From: Gloeophyllum trabeum ATCC 11539
Lineage: Eukaryota; Basidiomycota; Agaricomycetes; Gloeophyllales; Gloeophyllaceae
Assembly (NCBI RefSeq): GCF_000344685.1
Contig: NW_006920418.1
Location: forward strand, 472,940 to 511,155
Reading direction: 5' to 3'
Length of the DNA: 38,216 nt
The notes beneath the pieces are model-generated. The model was not told the DNA's origin. It worked only from the letters and a program-made list of their open reading frames with translations, and made no database searches. The translations under genes were made by a program, and so were the position numbers. Shown piece after piece: positions 20,007-32,076 of this stretch; position 1 is the stretch's first letter; every line of letters begins with the position of its first letter.

Positions 20007-21625
20007 CTAGTTTCTTGTGGCGGCCCTCTCCCGGGCCTCGCGCTCCTTCCGCTTGCGTCGCTTCTCCTCTTCCCGGCGCATTTCCTCTTGTAAGGCAAGC
20101 TCGTCCTCCTTCTTCGCGATGCGGGCACTAGAACACAACAATCAACACCGCCGGGCACATCGTGATTACGACGCTGAAGTCATACCTCCGTTTCTCCTCG
20201 GCTTCCAGCAGGCGTGCATCGACTTCCATATCCTCGTCGTCACTTAGAACGTCTCGTTCCATGTACCTGCTCCGGTCCTTGCCGAAGATCTTCCAGATTT
20301 CCGAGCTGATATCGCTGACACCCGTGCGCGATGGCCCGGAAGACATAGCGCGACGCTTATTCGTGGGAGGAGGAGATGGCGAAGGGGAGTAGGAAGGCGA
20401 GCGAGGTCGCTTCTTCGCAGCGGCAACGCTGGAAGCGTATGACGATACAGCTTGTTTGCCCAAAGCTGTGGACAATTTCGTAGATCCGGTAGCCTTTACA
20501 GCAGACGTCGGTGTCTTCGTGCCGTTCATACCAGCTTTCACAGATGAGAGAGATCTCATATCTAAAGGAGCTGGACGGGCCACAGCTGCTTTAGATGCCG
20601 TCGCCGATTTAGCTGTACTCGCTGCGCTCAACTTGGGAATAGTTGTAGGCACAGGAGACGCATTCGAAGCAGGAGCGGATTTCTTGGTTTGAGTGGGAGG
20701 AGCGCCTGAATCTGAGAAAAGTCCAGGCGAAGCGGATTCTGATCATATAAGACATGAACCAGATTGTGAGCATGCATATCAATGCCTCCGACTTACTGGT
20801 CGACCGTACTTGCGAGGGCGTGTTGGATCCGGTGTTGGGCGTAGCAGAGCGTGCTGTGCTCTTCTCCTTCTCCTTCTTCTTGGACGACCCGAACCAGTCG
20901 TTGAACTCACGCGCCTGGTCTCCAGCGAGCACTTTCGACTCCCTTTCCTTCGCCCGGTCCTGCAGAATCTCGTCGATAGTCCGCGTGTCTCGCTTATTAA
21001 CGTTCAATTTCGTCAAAGTATTGGGGATGGCTGCAAGACGGGCCTTCACAGATTGATGACTGTCTCCTTGTCCTGGAGAGGGAGGCGTGTCGGTCGTGAT
21101 ATTGACTGCACCACCTGGCAGAAGTCGGCCAGCCTTGCCATATCCTGAGCGACGTGCGCCGCCACCCGACGACCCGTACGACCTCCGAAATTCCATGGCC
21201 ATCTTCCGCTGGCGTTTCTCTTCGCGAGTAAGAGCAGACGGCCCTGCATCGTCTGGCGAGGGCATCCTTTGTCTTCGCACCTCGTCCCGACTGCTTGAAC
21301 TCGAGGTGGGATAGTCGACCTTGGACTTCTTTGGCCCGTACATGAGCGCCAGGCGCTGTTCCTCCTCGCGCCTGCGCAGTTCCTCCTCCTTAGCACGCCG
21401 CTCCTTCTCCAGCCTCTCCTGGCGCTCCTTCTCGCGCTGCTGCTCCTCCAGCTTCTTCAAGCGCATCTTTGCCTCTCGTTCTCTCTCCAGCTTCTCCTTC
21501 CGCTCCTGCTCCTTCCGTTTCTCCTCCTCGCGTTTGCGCTTCTCCGCCAGCGCGTTCTTGACCATCTGCTCGTTCTCCTTCGTTTGCGTGGCGCTCAGCG
21601 CCATGAGCGCGGCGAAACTAGACAT
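20007..21625 (-). CDS. SPT2: Spt2-type chromatin protein (histone chaperone)
   Basis: Three exons (21625-20797, 20711-20186, 20127-20007) give 491 residues. The N-terminus MSSFAALMALSATQTKENEQ is followed by a long charged helix of EKRKREEEKR type (about 25-110). Then come low-complexity Ser/Pro/Ala segments. The C-terminal Spt2 domain reads SSEIWKIFGKDRSRYMERDV, then acidic SDDEDMEVDARLLEAEEKRS and RIAKKEDELALQEEMRREEE, ending in a basic tail. Spt2 binds H3-H4 and helps restore chromatin behind RNA polymerase II. Start choice: this ATG rather than the one 45 nt upstream, because a splice-acceptor-like CAG lies just before and the peptide starts like other Spt2 proteins. Confidence 0.88.
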
Positions 21626-21915
21626 CGCGGGCGACGACAGCGACCAAAGAACAGCCTGACGGAGTGGCACAGAGCGTATGAATCAGCGGACGGGAAACAG
21701 GTGTCAGTGAACAAGTACGAAGTCCTGAAAGAGCAGTGCGCGCGCTTGTGCCACTGCGTTGTTTGGTTGTATTTACATGTGTGGCACAGGCCGAGGCCGA
21801 GGCCCAGAAGCTTCCCCGCAGGTATCTCTGTGTATGTAACTCGAAGGGAGATGAAGAGGAAAGAACTCGAGAACGATCCTTGTAGAGTACGAGTCACCCG
21901 AGCACACGGTGAGCA

Positions 21916-24170
21916 TCACTGGTGACGCGGGGCACCCCTCAACGCTTCCTCCACAACCTCCTCCTGCTGGGCGAGCCAGAGCCCGAACGCGGGCGTGCGC
22001 AGCCAGCGCGAATAAAACTCTGTCCGGCGGCTGCCCGAGCGGAAGGGCAGCGGCGAGCCGTGCGCCTTGAGCGATGCGAGGAAGTCCGTCGTGCTGAACG
22101 CCTTCAGCCGGCGCGGAGTCGCCGTCGATGCGGACGGCGGGGGTATCAGTGTGTTGAGGTATCTGTGCAGCGGGACGAGCAGCTCGTTCGTTCTCGACCC
22201 AAAGTGCCGCCGAAGTGCCAGGGACGCTTCGATTTCTGTTACAGACGAATGTCGTCAGAATGCAATCGATATGAAAACGACGTGTGCAGATGGATGAATG
22301 GGACGCACGAGATCGGACATCGCCATGGCGGGCGTCTTCGACTTTCTTGAGCAATGCTCGGTCTTTTGAGACGTACCGGTTGTGCGTCTTTGTGGCCCAG
22401 CCCGGCTTGGGGCCAGCCAGGCCCTTCTCAGGGGCATGTACACTGCCAAGCTTCGTATAAGCGCGTAAACAGGGACGTTTGCTGCGTGTATACCTTCTGT
22501 TACATCCTATACTCAGTAAATGCGGCCAGTGCTTACAGGCTCGCTCTATAAGCGGATTCGTAATCCCGAGTATGAGACCCGCTTTCGGCGGCATCTTGTT
22601 GACCAGGGTGGAGTGGTCCTGGTCATGGATCGTAAAGTACGGCCGGAAGTCTCCCGAGAGAGGAATCTAACTAGATCATTTAGCAACTTATAGCCGTGGA
22701 CCTCGCTTGAGTCTCACAGGGCGAATGATGTCTCGCAGCCACCAGGCAACTTGGCTGGTCAATTCAGGCGACGGCGCGTAAATCAGTACCGGCTCGCACA
22801 AGACCAGGCATTCCCATATTGACCACAGATGCGACAGCGATTCTTCCAAGATGACAATTATAGGCGGGTCTGCCGGAGCCGTGGCTGCCAGTATCTGTTA
22901 GCATGAATGGGGATGTCATTCATGACGGACTGCGAGAACGGCCTAGACTTACCCTGTGAGGACCGAACTTGTCGGATAAGGCGCTCGAGCTCGGCATTTG
23001 CTGTTCGTTGCTACTCCCCGGCAAATCCACTTGAAAGACGGATCCGAGGAAACCAAGTTCCAAGCTCATACCCTTGGCCGGATCTGGCCTACCTTGGTTC
23101 ACCAGGTCAACGCAACCGGACCACGCACTACACATCGTGACCTACCAGTTGGCGATATTATGGCACGCGGTCTCCAGCATTGGATGGCCGTGCCGGGAAT
23201 ACAGCGGACCGACGATGGCTACCACGGCATCGAAGAGCGCAGGGTATGGATGGTGCGTCAGCAGGACGAGCGAGCGCTGCGGTACTATATCAGTTAGCGA
23301 TGGCAGGCGCGGGGTTCGGTGCCGCTACCTGCGAATACCCGCGTTTCGAGGAGCTGTCTCTGCTCTGCGTGAAGAATGCGAAACCGTAGAGGAAGCCGTC
23401 AAGCGGCGGGGGACGTTCTGTCGGTCTAGATACGGCTCCTTGGAGTGAAGTCGTGTCCCGGATGCGGAAGGAGTGGGTCTGCGAGCCTTCTTCGAATTGG
23501 GGACAGTCGGGGAAAGACGAGAACGCGCTAGAAACCGCTTGGAAATATTTCGACTGGTGCATGAGCCTGATAACGTACATATTCTCCGCTTCTGTATGGG
23601 AGAGCGTGGCATGAGGGTACACCGACTCGACCGTCGGCCCGAATTCAAGGTCAAAGTTGACTTTTCATATAACGTCTCGTTAGCGGGATTCGAGTAAAGC
23701 ATGGCAGCTAACCACAAAGCAATAGTGGAAGTTCGGATCTTTTGCGCCGGAGCGTAATAGGGGGGGAAAGAGCTCCATTTCCTCCATACCTCCCTATCTC
23801 GTGTTATGTGGGGCTGTATGGATTTAGAGCAGCATCCGACGTTAAGATCCAGACTTGCACTGTTGGTCGCAGTTAGCTGGAAAGACCGTGGTATATACGT
23901 GCCTGATACAAATCCCAGTATCCACCTCCGCATCCCGCGCAGCTTGTCCGGCTCGAGAGGCGGCGTGACTGTCTGCGACGGCCTCCGATGCGTCCGCGGC
24001 AGCGTCCTCGACCTCACCGGTGAATGCGGGCGGGCTGATAATGCCTGGGCAGATAATTTGGAGATCCCTGCGCGTCCCTGCGAAGTCTTAGGCAGCGTTT
24101 CCTGCGAACGCGCGGTGAAGGTGTAGAGCCCGATATCTCCTTCGTCCAGAGCATCGCCGATTTTCGACAT
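21916..24170 (-). CDS. DENND6 (FAM116)-type DENN-domain protein
   Basis: Nine exons (24170-23903, 23660-23579, 23527-23329, 23276-23146, 23088-22953, 22894-22718, 22666-22494, 22442-22309, 22235-21916) encode 539 residues; the human protein is about 600. Matching blocks run in order: NFDLEFGPTVESVYP, LYGFAFFTQSRDSSSKRGYS, PMLETACHNIANWP, ECLVLCEPVLIYAPSPE, DFRPYFTIHD, ILGITNPLIERACKHWPH. DENND6 proteins are guanine-nucleotide exchange factors for Rab GTPases (Rab14 in animals) in endosomal recycling. Intron 1 is unusually long (242 nt) and seems to use a GC donor, although its branch site (gctaacg) is good. The start is the first ATG that gives an acidic MSKIGDALDEGD; an in-frame ATG 45 nt upstream is possible. 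The 3' end lies 290 nt from the Spt2 start. Confidence 0.88.
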
Positions 24171-25435
24171 ATCGGTGAGAGTGCTTGCAAAGAAAGAGAC
24201 CCCCCTTCCCCGCACTCCAAGTGTCTCCAGCGACCGGTGAAGGGGGAATAATCTAGCCTCCCTCCTAGTCCTGGTTTAATCAGTGATATACCTCCTTTAC
24301 TAGCAGGGACGCTGGGAGGGAGTCTGGCAGACCCATTCCTGGAACTATGAGGTCAAAAGTCGGCTTTCGCCGCCCACGTGGATGGTCGCTTCCTTGAGAG
24401 GCTCAGGCTCAAGTGTCCTGCCCTTGTACGTTGTCGCACATGTTCTCCGTACCGTCTTCGCGCGTTGCGTACGTCTGCGCCGTCGGACGACGGTGTAAGG
24501 GCGCTGCGATGGTTGTATAAGGCGATGGTTTCGACGAACAGAGGGCAGAGAATGCATTTATCTGTGAGTCCTCTTGCTTCGTATGCCAGTATCCTATCGT
24601 CCGCCGAAATTTTGTTGACGCCCGAACAGCAGTGTGTTTGGTTCGTCAATCCTCGTTATCCTGAGCCCGAAATGGCGTATTCTTTCAGCGGCTGCTCTTT
24701 TCTAGGTGAGTGAGCCGGCCCATCGATAGGCTGCACTTCCGATGAGGGCGGTGGGTGTCGCAACTCGCTGACATTCTTGCAAATTCACAGGAATGCGTCG
24801 GCCTCCTGCAAAGCAAGGTCTCCCTCATCTGCAGACACGAAGTACGCGATGCAATGAGCGCGCTCTTCGTGGCGTGCACCGATGTCGGGGCTTTCCTTGG
24901 CACGAGGAAGAGGACAGCAGAAATAACGAAGACGCTGGCGACGAATCGTTCTGCAGGTGCGTCTATACTTTTTCTTCATATTGTCGTGTACCAGAATTGC
25001 TTTCCTCCATGTCCCTTCGCTGCCGCCTTCGCGGAATGAATGTCTCATTACACCGGTGAGTGCATCTCACGTGACATGCCGGCGGGCCTTCCTGACTTGT
25101 GCGTGCCACCCTGGTACAAACAGTGCCAGGCTCCGTTCGACAGTTTTGAAGAGTAGCATACATGAGAGCAGTCGCAGCGTCGTCTCAACGCACATTATCT
25201 TGTGGCATCCGGGCCACAAGGGCAGAGCGCGGCCACAGCCGCATGCCGAACTGGGTTGGTCCGAGCCGAGGTTTACATAAATTTATTCTCGGGCCGACCG
25301 GGTCTCGGCCAAACCCACCGACGCTTTGACCACCCGAAACCGTAGCGCCGTCGCTGCCACGCATAGCGAGCTCGGGGCCTCCTCCTGCTCGTCCCTGCCT
25401 CCCGCTCTCGGCTGCCCTTCTCTGCACTCCATGAC
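24171..25435. other. Intergenic between divergent genes, with unresolved coding potential
   Basis: This interval lies between divergently transcribed DENND6 and Epl1 genes. Both strands have gene-like patches. On the plus strand, 24757-24956 encodes SQLADILANSQECVGLLQSK and onward to a gtgcgt donor. On the minus strand, a model from about 25159 (MLLFKTVERSLALFVPGW) could splice into PDIGARHEERAHCIAYF. Neither could be completed with good starts, splice sites and a stop, and neither resembles a known family. The last 200 nt are the Epl1 promoter. Confidence 0.4.
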
Positions 25436-28400
25436 ATGCCTCGAAACCACACTGCTGCTGCCACGACCCTGCGCAACCGCAACCGCGTCACCAACAAAAC
25501 TCGCCTCAAGGTCGTCCGCGGGAACATCGATGCCGATCCGCTCGTGCTCGACGAGGAGGAGGAGAAGGCTCGGGTCGTCTCTACCGCCGGCGTCGACGCC
25601 GAGGATGCCAACGTGAGTCGTCGCCGCCGTTTCTGTCGTCCGCGTCGCCCCCTGTTGGAACGCATGGCGTGGCGCATTCTGATTGGCTGCGAGCGTGGGA
25701 GTCCATTGCCTCAGTTTGCTGACTAAGCTTGCCTTATCCAGGAACACCATCTGCAGGCCGTCCTGTCTGCTGCTTCACAGAGACAGCACGCCAACGCGCA
25801 GCGAACGTCGCGTGGCGGAAATGAGAAGGCGAAGGAGGAGAAGCAAGCTTATATCCCCGTCCCCGACTCTAGAGAAGTATTGGAAGGGTACTCAGATTTA
25901 TATCCACCTGGACGATGGACAGACCCGTTCAATTACATCCGCTCGTCCGATTCGGTCGAAGAATCGATCAAGGATGCCATTGCCAATGGGTTCACCTATT
26001 ACATGGATGAGCGCGACCAGGAATGGTTAGAGAAGAATAATGAGGAAGCCCGAGGGGAAGGCACCAGCGCGCAGGGCGCCGTTTCCTCCGGTGGCACAAC
26101 GACGCGCTCAGGCCTAGGACGGGGCGGCAAGGGAAAGGGCAAGGAGCCCGATGTCACGTCTCCTGTCGCCATGTCGGAGGAAGAGTTCGAGTTGGTCATG
26201 GGCATCTTCGAGAAAGTGACCCATGACAAGACCGAGTATCTTCATCACGTAGGGCACTCCAGCCTCTCAAAGCGTTGTTGCGAGTGCTCACATTTAGCGA
26301 TCAAGGGCTTGGAGCAGGGCATGGCTTTTCCGCCGTTCTCAGACTACCAGGAGACGTTTGCGACGAAGCTGCCTGCATCCATGTTCGCTAGTTTTGTGGT
26401 GCCCGAATGGGTGCCGGAGCCTGCGCAGTTGCTACGTCTGGCGAAAGTTATCTACCCGTACTGGCGCGAGCGTCGGATAGAACGCCGCGGGCATAGGATC
26501 ATACCTTCCCTCAATGTGAGACCCTTGCGCCTTGGGTTCTATCCCGTGACTGACGTGATTTTAGCTCGACGAGGCGGACAGCAAGAACGAGTCATTCATC
26601 TGTTTCCGGCGACGAGAGCTGAAGGCCGTCAGGAAGACCCGCGCCTCCCAAGTCTCTTACTCCGAAAAGCTCGTTCGCTTGAAGTCAGAACTTGCGCTGT
26701 CTCTAGATTTGAGCGGGCATGTTCGGACACGAGAGCTCCTCAAGAGGGAGGCGGCCCAGCAAGCGCAGCAAGTCTGGGAGAAGCGGCTCGCCTTCGTGGA
26801 GCTCCGGACGAGATTCCCGTCGCTGGCGGTCAAGGAAGACGAGGAGCTGCTCTTCGACAAGGAGCGCGTCGCGAAGAAGGCCAAAACAGACGGTCTGTCC
26901 GGGTATGTCTTTTCCCACGTTTGTTGCTGGTGGCACCTCACTCATCATGTCGGGCACTCACAGTCGTCTGCCCCCGTCGATCAAGCTGCGCACTCGAGAC
27001 ACCGGGGAACTGGGATCGCCATCGCCGCTTGTCGAGGCTGCTATCAAGCCCCGCGAGCGTGCCGCGGCGATCACTAAACAGATCGAGAGGGACCTTGCGC
27101 AGCTCAAGGAGAAAGATCATCATTGGGAGGATGGCATCGACGTGAGTGATGTAGCTGTTTCATGTCTTCATGGTGTACTCATCCCGTGCCAGAATCCCTA
27201 TCAACCTCCGCAGGTCTCCCTCATCCAGAGGCACTACAAGTTCGCGACGAACTCGCCCTCTTCTCCGGATGATCTTGGACCGCCCGAATATCGCGCTTTC
27301 CGTAGGCGTCCTGGTCGCGGCGGGCGCACCTGGGTGGAACGTCGAATCCGGACAACGAGATTCGGCGGTTCTGATAATACTATGTGTGACTATACGCGAT
27401 ACGGGCCGCGGTTCCCTGACAGGGAAGTGGACGAGGCCGAGGAGCGGGAGCGCGCGTGGCGCCTGACGGAGCGGTGGAAGTACGATGCCGACGACGATGT
27501 GCCGGTCTACGGCCCCGATGGTCCTGAGGAATATGATCGTGTTCTGGTTGACGATTATGATCCAAAGTAAGTTTAGTCCCTTGATGATCTAGTACATAGT
27601 GGCTTACTGTTGCCCTTAGGTACATGCGACAGGCGATGAGTCTACTTGGGGAACAGGATATTCAAAGCCTCACGAACGATCCGTCCCTGACTATCACGAA
27701 CTCGGAGGGCCGTCAGCAAACTGTGATACCTTTCAAGCTTGGTGTACCGATGTCATTGCGACGCGATCCCCAGAGACAGCACCCCATGCCTCCGCCCCAC
27801 CCGTCAGCCATGCATCCGAATGGTATTCCGCTGACTATGCCACCGGGCGCAGCTGGTGCTCCAGTGTCGTTGCCGACCCATTTGAAGATGATGCAGGGCC
27901 CGGTCCGGATCTCGTCTGGTGTCAACCTACAGCGCAGTATGCCTACTATGCCTATATCGCAGCCGAATGTACCGACGTTGCAGTCTTCGCCGCCGCATCA
28001 GACGCCGTCTCAGCCTGTCAATCTCAGTGCTTCGGGGCCAATTGCTGCCAGTAATGCCATCGCGGATGGCAATAATTCTGCTGTCCCCAACGGGCACCAT
28101 GGAACGACGCAGTATCAGCCAGGACAGGTTGATGGTAGCCAGCTCTCAGATCGTCCGTCTTCGAGCGCATCGAACGGCTCTCCCGTGCGGCCAAGCTCGC
28201 AGAACCAGCACCCGTCCGTGCCCGTCAATGGATTACATGTTCCTGCTGTCAACGGATTTCCAAACCTCCCAAACGGCTCTCCGTACACCCACCATAGCAA
28301 TCTCAGCCCGCAGCAGGTCGAAGTCATCCAGAAAGTCTTCGCTCCCAACGTCCAACCAGGTCAAGCATTCTCGCTGCCTGTGAACCCGGGCAATATGCAG

Positions 28401-28886
28401 GGCCGTCCAGCGGGTGTCTACGTCCCCAACGGTGCTAATTTCAATGTTCCTTTAAGCGGCTCGCCCATCAATCTGAATCTGCCGCCAAAGCGGCAGATGC
28501 AGTGGGCGAATCATCATCCCCACCGACCACCGTCAGTGAACGGCCAGCACGGCAACGGTATGGACGCCAGTCAGCTTATTAATATGAACGGTTCGATGTC
28601 TCCCCCGAATCAAAACATCAACATTCCGCATTCTATACCGGGCGTACCTGGCCGTGTACCTTCGCGCGGCATGGTCGCTCGCCCTCCGAGCGTTGTGCAG
28701 GGTCCACAGGGCAATATCACGCACCTCACCCCGCACACGTCCTCCCCGCTCCTGCATAATGTAAATATCTCCTCTCCCCAGCTCCATTCGTCGCCACCTC
28801 GTCAAACGCATACACCCATGACATCGCCGTCCATGCAGCACCAACAGACGCAGCAAATGGTTGGAGGGGCTGCCAATGGGTTCTAG
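25436..28886 (+). CDS. EPL1: Enhancer of polycomb-like protein (Epl1), NuA4 subunit
   Basis: Seven exons (25436-25612, 25742-26248, 26306-26515, 26565-26902, 26964-27141, 27193-27566, 27620-28886) give 1016 residues. The EPcA region is clear: LRNRNRVTNKTRLKVVRGNI, SREVLEGYSDLYPPGRWTDP, EEEFELVMGIFEKVT, GLEQGMAFPPFSDYQETF, CFRRRELKAVRKTR. Then follows a charged helix, NPYQPPQVSLIQRHYKFA, and a long Pro/Gln/Asn/Ser-rich C-terminus encoded by the last exon. Epl1 links the Esa1 acetyltransferase module to the rest of NuA4 and is needed for nucleosomal H4/H2A acetylation. Intron 2 (57 nt) has no in-frame stop, so retention would add 19 residues. Confidence 0.95.
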
Positions 28887-30271
28887 TGATGAAGGGTTTT
28901 GCGTCTTGGGTTAGTCGAGTTTCCTGCCGTCGTCTACTTGTTTCGTTGTCTCGTTGTCGCTCTTGCATTTTCCTGTTCAGTCCAGCTTAACATATGTATA
29001 CTATAAGTCGAAAATATTTGCCTCGTTATACCTATGTCGTATGTGAGATACCAGGATCAGTCGCCTGTATATATGCACGTTGAAAATCACCATTTATCAC
29101 ATACATCCTCGGACGTTTGATGGATTCGAATTCGCAAGCCGCTCAAACATTACAGCCGTTTTCCGACCGTAAGGCGCGACCAGAACGTACAATCCAAGGG
29201 GCAGTTATACTATAGACGTGGCGGAATAGATCTATAACTGAGTTTCAATAATATAGTTCGGACTTCGAATTGTTATACTGTATTCGGCAGGTGTTTTCAC
29301 GCTTGTGGCACCTCATGTACATGCCATCCTCCAGCCTCCCTACCTTTTCACGACGCGTGAAAGCTTCCTACTGAAGTGGTTCCATCCAGAATTGTTTGTA
29401 AAATGAAAGAGAGATATTGTTTTGGAGAATTTGACCGAAAATGCGCTTTTTTTGCTGCTTATGGTGCTATTTTGCTCCCAAAATTGGGGCTGAAGAGTTA
29501 TATCTGTATTGTAATATCCGGGGCACGTAGCTAGGTAGAAGTACTGAAGGTAAATAAGTGACAAGTAGTTCATCGAGTTTGGGATGCATAAAGTGAGCGG
29601 CGCGACAGCACCACCGAAAGAAATATGATTGGGAGAGCTTGCTTCCCCTTAAGTCGTGCTAGGGGCCTCGAAATGCAAAAGCGAATTCCCACACCACCCG
29701 CGCACTGCAACCCCAAGCTAGGGTTAGCGCCACGTCGGCGCTTTCCGACCAGGCTGCGCGCTTACTGTAGGTATATTGACTGTATATCTTCTGTAAATAA
29801 GTAATCTGGTAAATAACTACATAAGACCGCAGAACTCGGATAAAGCAAGTCTCCCCCTGAAGTACGTGGGGCACCCACATACAAACCAGGTTGCTTAATT
29901 TCTTGCAATTCACATGAGCAGTGGGATACACATAGAGGTGTCCATTCATACTTATAACACCACCAGGTTTTGCCTTAAGCTATTCAGAGAGTTAATCTGA
30001 TGTGCAGCGCCGCGAAGCAAAATTCATGTGCTATGAAAACCAAAGAAACTGGCCTCGAGGGATATTTCAAGCCACTGGAGATCCCTGAATATAGCACCAG
30101 TATACCCTTTCAATAATATACCCCTTCTGAAGCTCACGGGCCCAAACAGAGTGTCTTTCCCTTCTCTTTCTCTCTCTCCTTCGATTTAATTTCTTTAATT
30201 TCTTTAATTGATCTAAAAGTCCACACCTATAGTACATAAGCCACCCAAGGGGCATCACATGGAGAATTCCA

Positions 30272-30345
30272 TGAAATCAACTACCTTGAGTGCCTGTCAT
30301 CGGCGGTCATGGGGTCCTGCCTATGTAAGCAGCCCCTCATTGGTC
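30272..30345 (+). repeat. Left arm of a 74-bp inverted repeat
   Basis: It begins tgaaatcaactaccttgagt. It is about 90% identical to the reverse complement of 30730-30803. With the right arm it bounds a 532-bp segment. Confidence 0.9.
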
Positions 30346-30729
30346 GCGGGCTCTGCCTTTGGCGCGATAATGCTGACCATCTGTGTGCTCTAACAGTGCA
30401 ACAACTATTATACTGGTCAGTGTGGGTGAGAAGCTACAGTAAAGGGCCTGCAAATTAGTGCAAATTTATTTTGTACACTCGCTTCCGGCTGCAGTAGCCC
30501 ATAACTGAAGTATGGTGGTGATTCAACTTTGTAGTGTACATCTTTGTACAGCAGAGGTTCTTGATTTGCATCAGATTTGTGTGCATTGCATGCCCAAGTA
30601 TTCATACTCATACCTGTCCCTGTGCACAATATCCTGAGACCATAGCAGTACCGGATGCTTCACCATTCAACTTTAGTTGCATCTCTAGTGTCCCAATGTA
30701 ATCTAATCTTGCCGCGAAAGTGCTCGATT

Positions 30730-30803
30730 GACCAATGAGGAGTGGCTTACATAGGCAGGACCCCATGACCACTGATGACAGGCACTCAAGGTAGTTGATT
30801 TCA
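30730..30803 (-). repeat. Right arm of a 74-bp inverted repeat
   Basis: Read on the minus strand it begins tgaaatcaactaccttgagt, like the left arm. The internal sequence (about 384 bp) encodes nothing recognisable, which suits a MITE or foldback element. No clear target-site duplication was found. Confidence 0.9.
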
Positions 30804-31050
30804 CAAATCCCTCCAGCTGATGCCCCCTGGTACAATCCTCAGGTGCGAGTTGTGACACTGACTAAGTGATCGGGGCCATATTGTGGCACAGAAAGTGTCA
30901 GGAGGACAGTTGAACACATAGCAGGTTCATTTATTATGCCCTAGTAGACTTGCATATGGCTAATAGATAAGCTAATGGTACTTTATGTCCCGTGAAAATA
31001 ATTTTACCTCACCGCTGTAGCTGCCAAGCAGCAAACACTGAAACATGCAG

Positions 31051-31095
31051 GAAGTTGACCCACTGGGAGATCACACCGCCGAATATGTTCGCGAA
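31051..31095 (+). repeat. Left arm of a second, more decayed inverted repeat
   Basis: It contains ccgccgaatatgttcgcgaa and pairs with the reverse complement of 31638-31685 (ccgccgaatgtgttcgcgaa), about 75-80% over 46 nt. Confidence 0.65.
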
Positions 31096-31637
31096 CTCCA
31101 AATGCGAACGTGAGAACCACACCATGGTGCACGTGTGTGCGTGTCGATTCTGTGGCTCTGTCCACCGGCCACAGACGCATACTCCTCCTGCTTATGATAA
31201 AATCTGCATAGCCTGAGGGTTTTAACTTGTAAGTTTATTGTAATCAGTCTGTGAGATTGATATTGCTGGGTAATTGTAAAACAAATGTGTGAGTAATCAA
31301 AGCTGTCTGTCCAATTGGGGTCACATGAACCCTTCTGTGCTCTCCCCCTAACAGTTTCCATAGTGAATACTACTGGCATTGCATCACAAATATGATGCCT
31401 CCACAGATGCCCTGTATACATATAATTAGTCATTGGGTGCAGACATCTTGACCCATGTCATCATACCATATCCCTGGTTATGGTACAATGATTTGGGCAT
31501 AAAAACCGTACTTTATTGATTGAAAGCATAGCTGCCATTGTCTTTCTCGCTCAACAGCAGTTGCAGTGTGGCGATTCCCTAGGCTCAGGACCAGGTGGCG
31601 TGGCATCCCCTCACGTGCTCAGACATTCGCTGAACAC

Positions 31638-31685
31638 GTTCGCGAACACATTCGGCGGGTGAACCTCCCAGTCACCTGGACATTC
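31638..31685 (-). repeat. Right arm of the second inverted repeat
   Basis: It is the partner of 31051-31095. The segment between them is about 540 bp, close to the size of the first inverted-repeat element, and also lacks a gene. Confidence 0.65.
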
Positions 31686-32041
31686 TCGACCTCGCCGCAA
31701 ATGGTGTCACACTTTTGTCACAATATGGGCTCAGGAGAGGTGCAAAGTCACCTCTCTATCTCAACACACTCACTATTCAACCTATTGGGCTGGCATACTA
31801 TCCTTTAGATGCCCTCCTTATGATACCCCAAGCCAGCTCCTGCAATTTATTCAGCTCATCACGAGAGATCTAGGAGATACTGTTTCTTTCCCATGGCTGA
31901 GATGATGTTTTTTCTCTCCCTCTCCTCAACCACAGCAGATATTCTCATTCTGACTTCACAGAGGGTGTATTCCAGTGTATATCTACCTGTCTGGGCTTAC
32001 CTGATATTCTCTGGTTGAGTTTGGAGTGAGATATAAAGGGG

Positions 32042-32076
32042 TGAGGGGGTTCTGCAAAGTTTGCAGAACCCCCTCA
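32042..32076. repeat. Near-perfect 35-bp palindrome
   Basis: The arms tgagggggttctgcaaa and tttgcagaaccccctca are fully complementary over 17 nt, with a single unpaired g at 32059. It could form a very stable hairpin, or be two abutting transposon termini. Confidence 0.95.

Noticed and set aside
25880..27145. A 421-residue open frame on the plus strand
   Set aside because: It runs through EPL1 introns 2 and 3 and leaves the Epl1 frame after about 26515. It is explained by the spliced gene.
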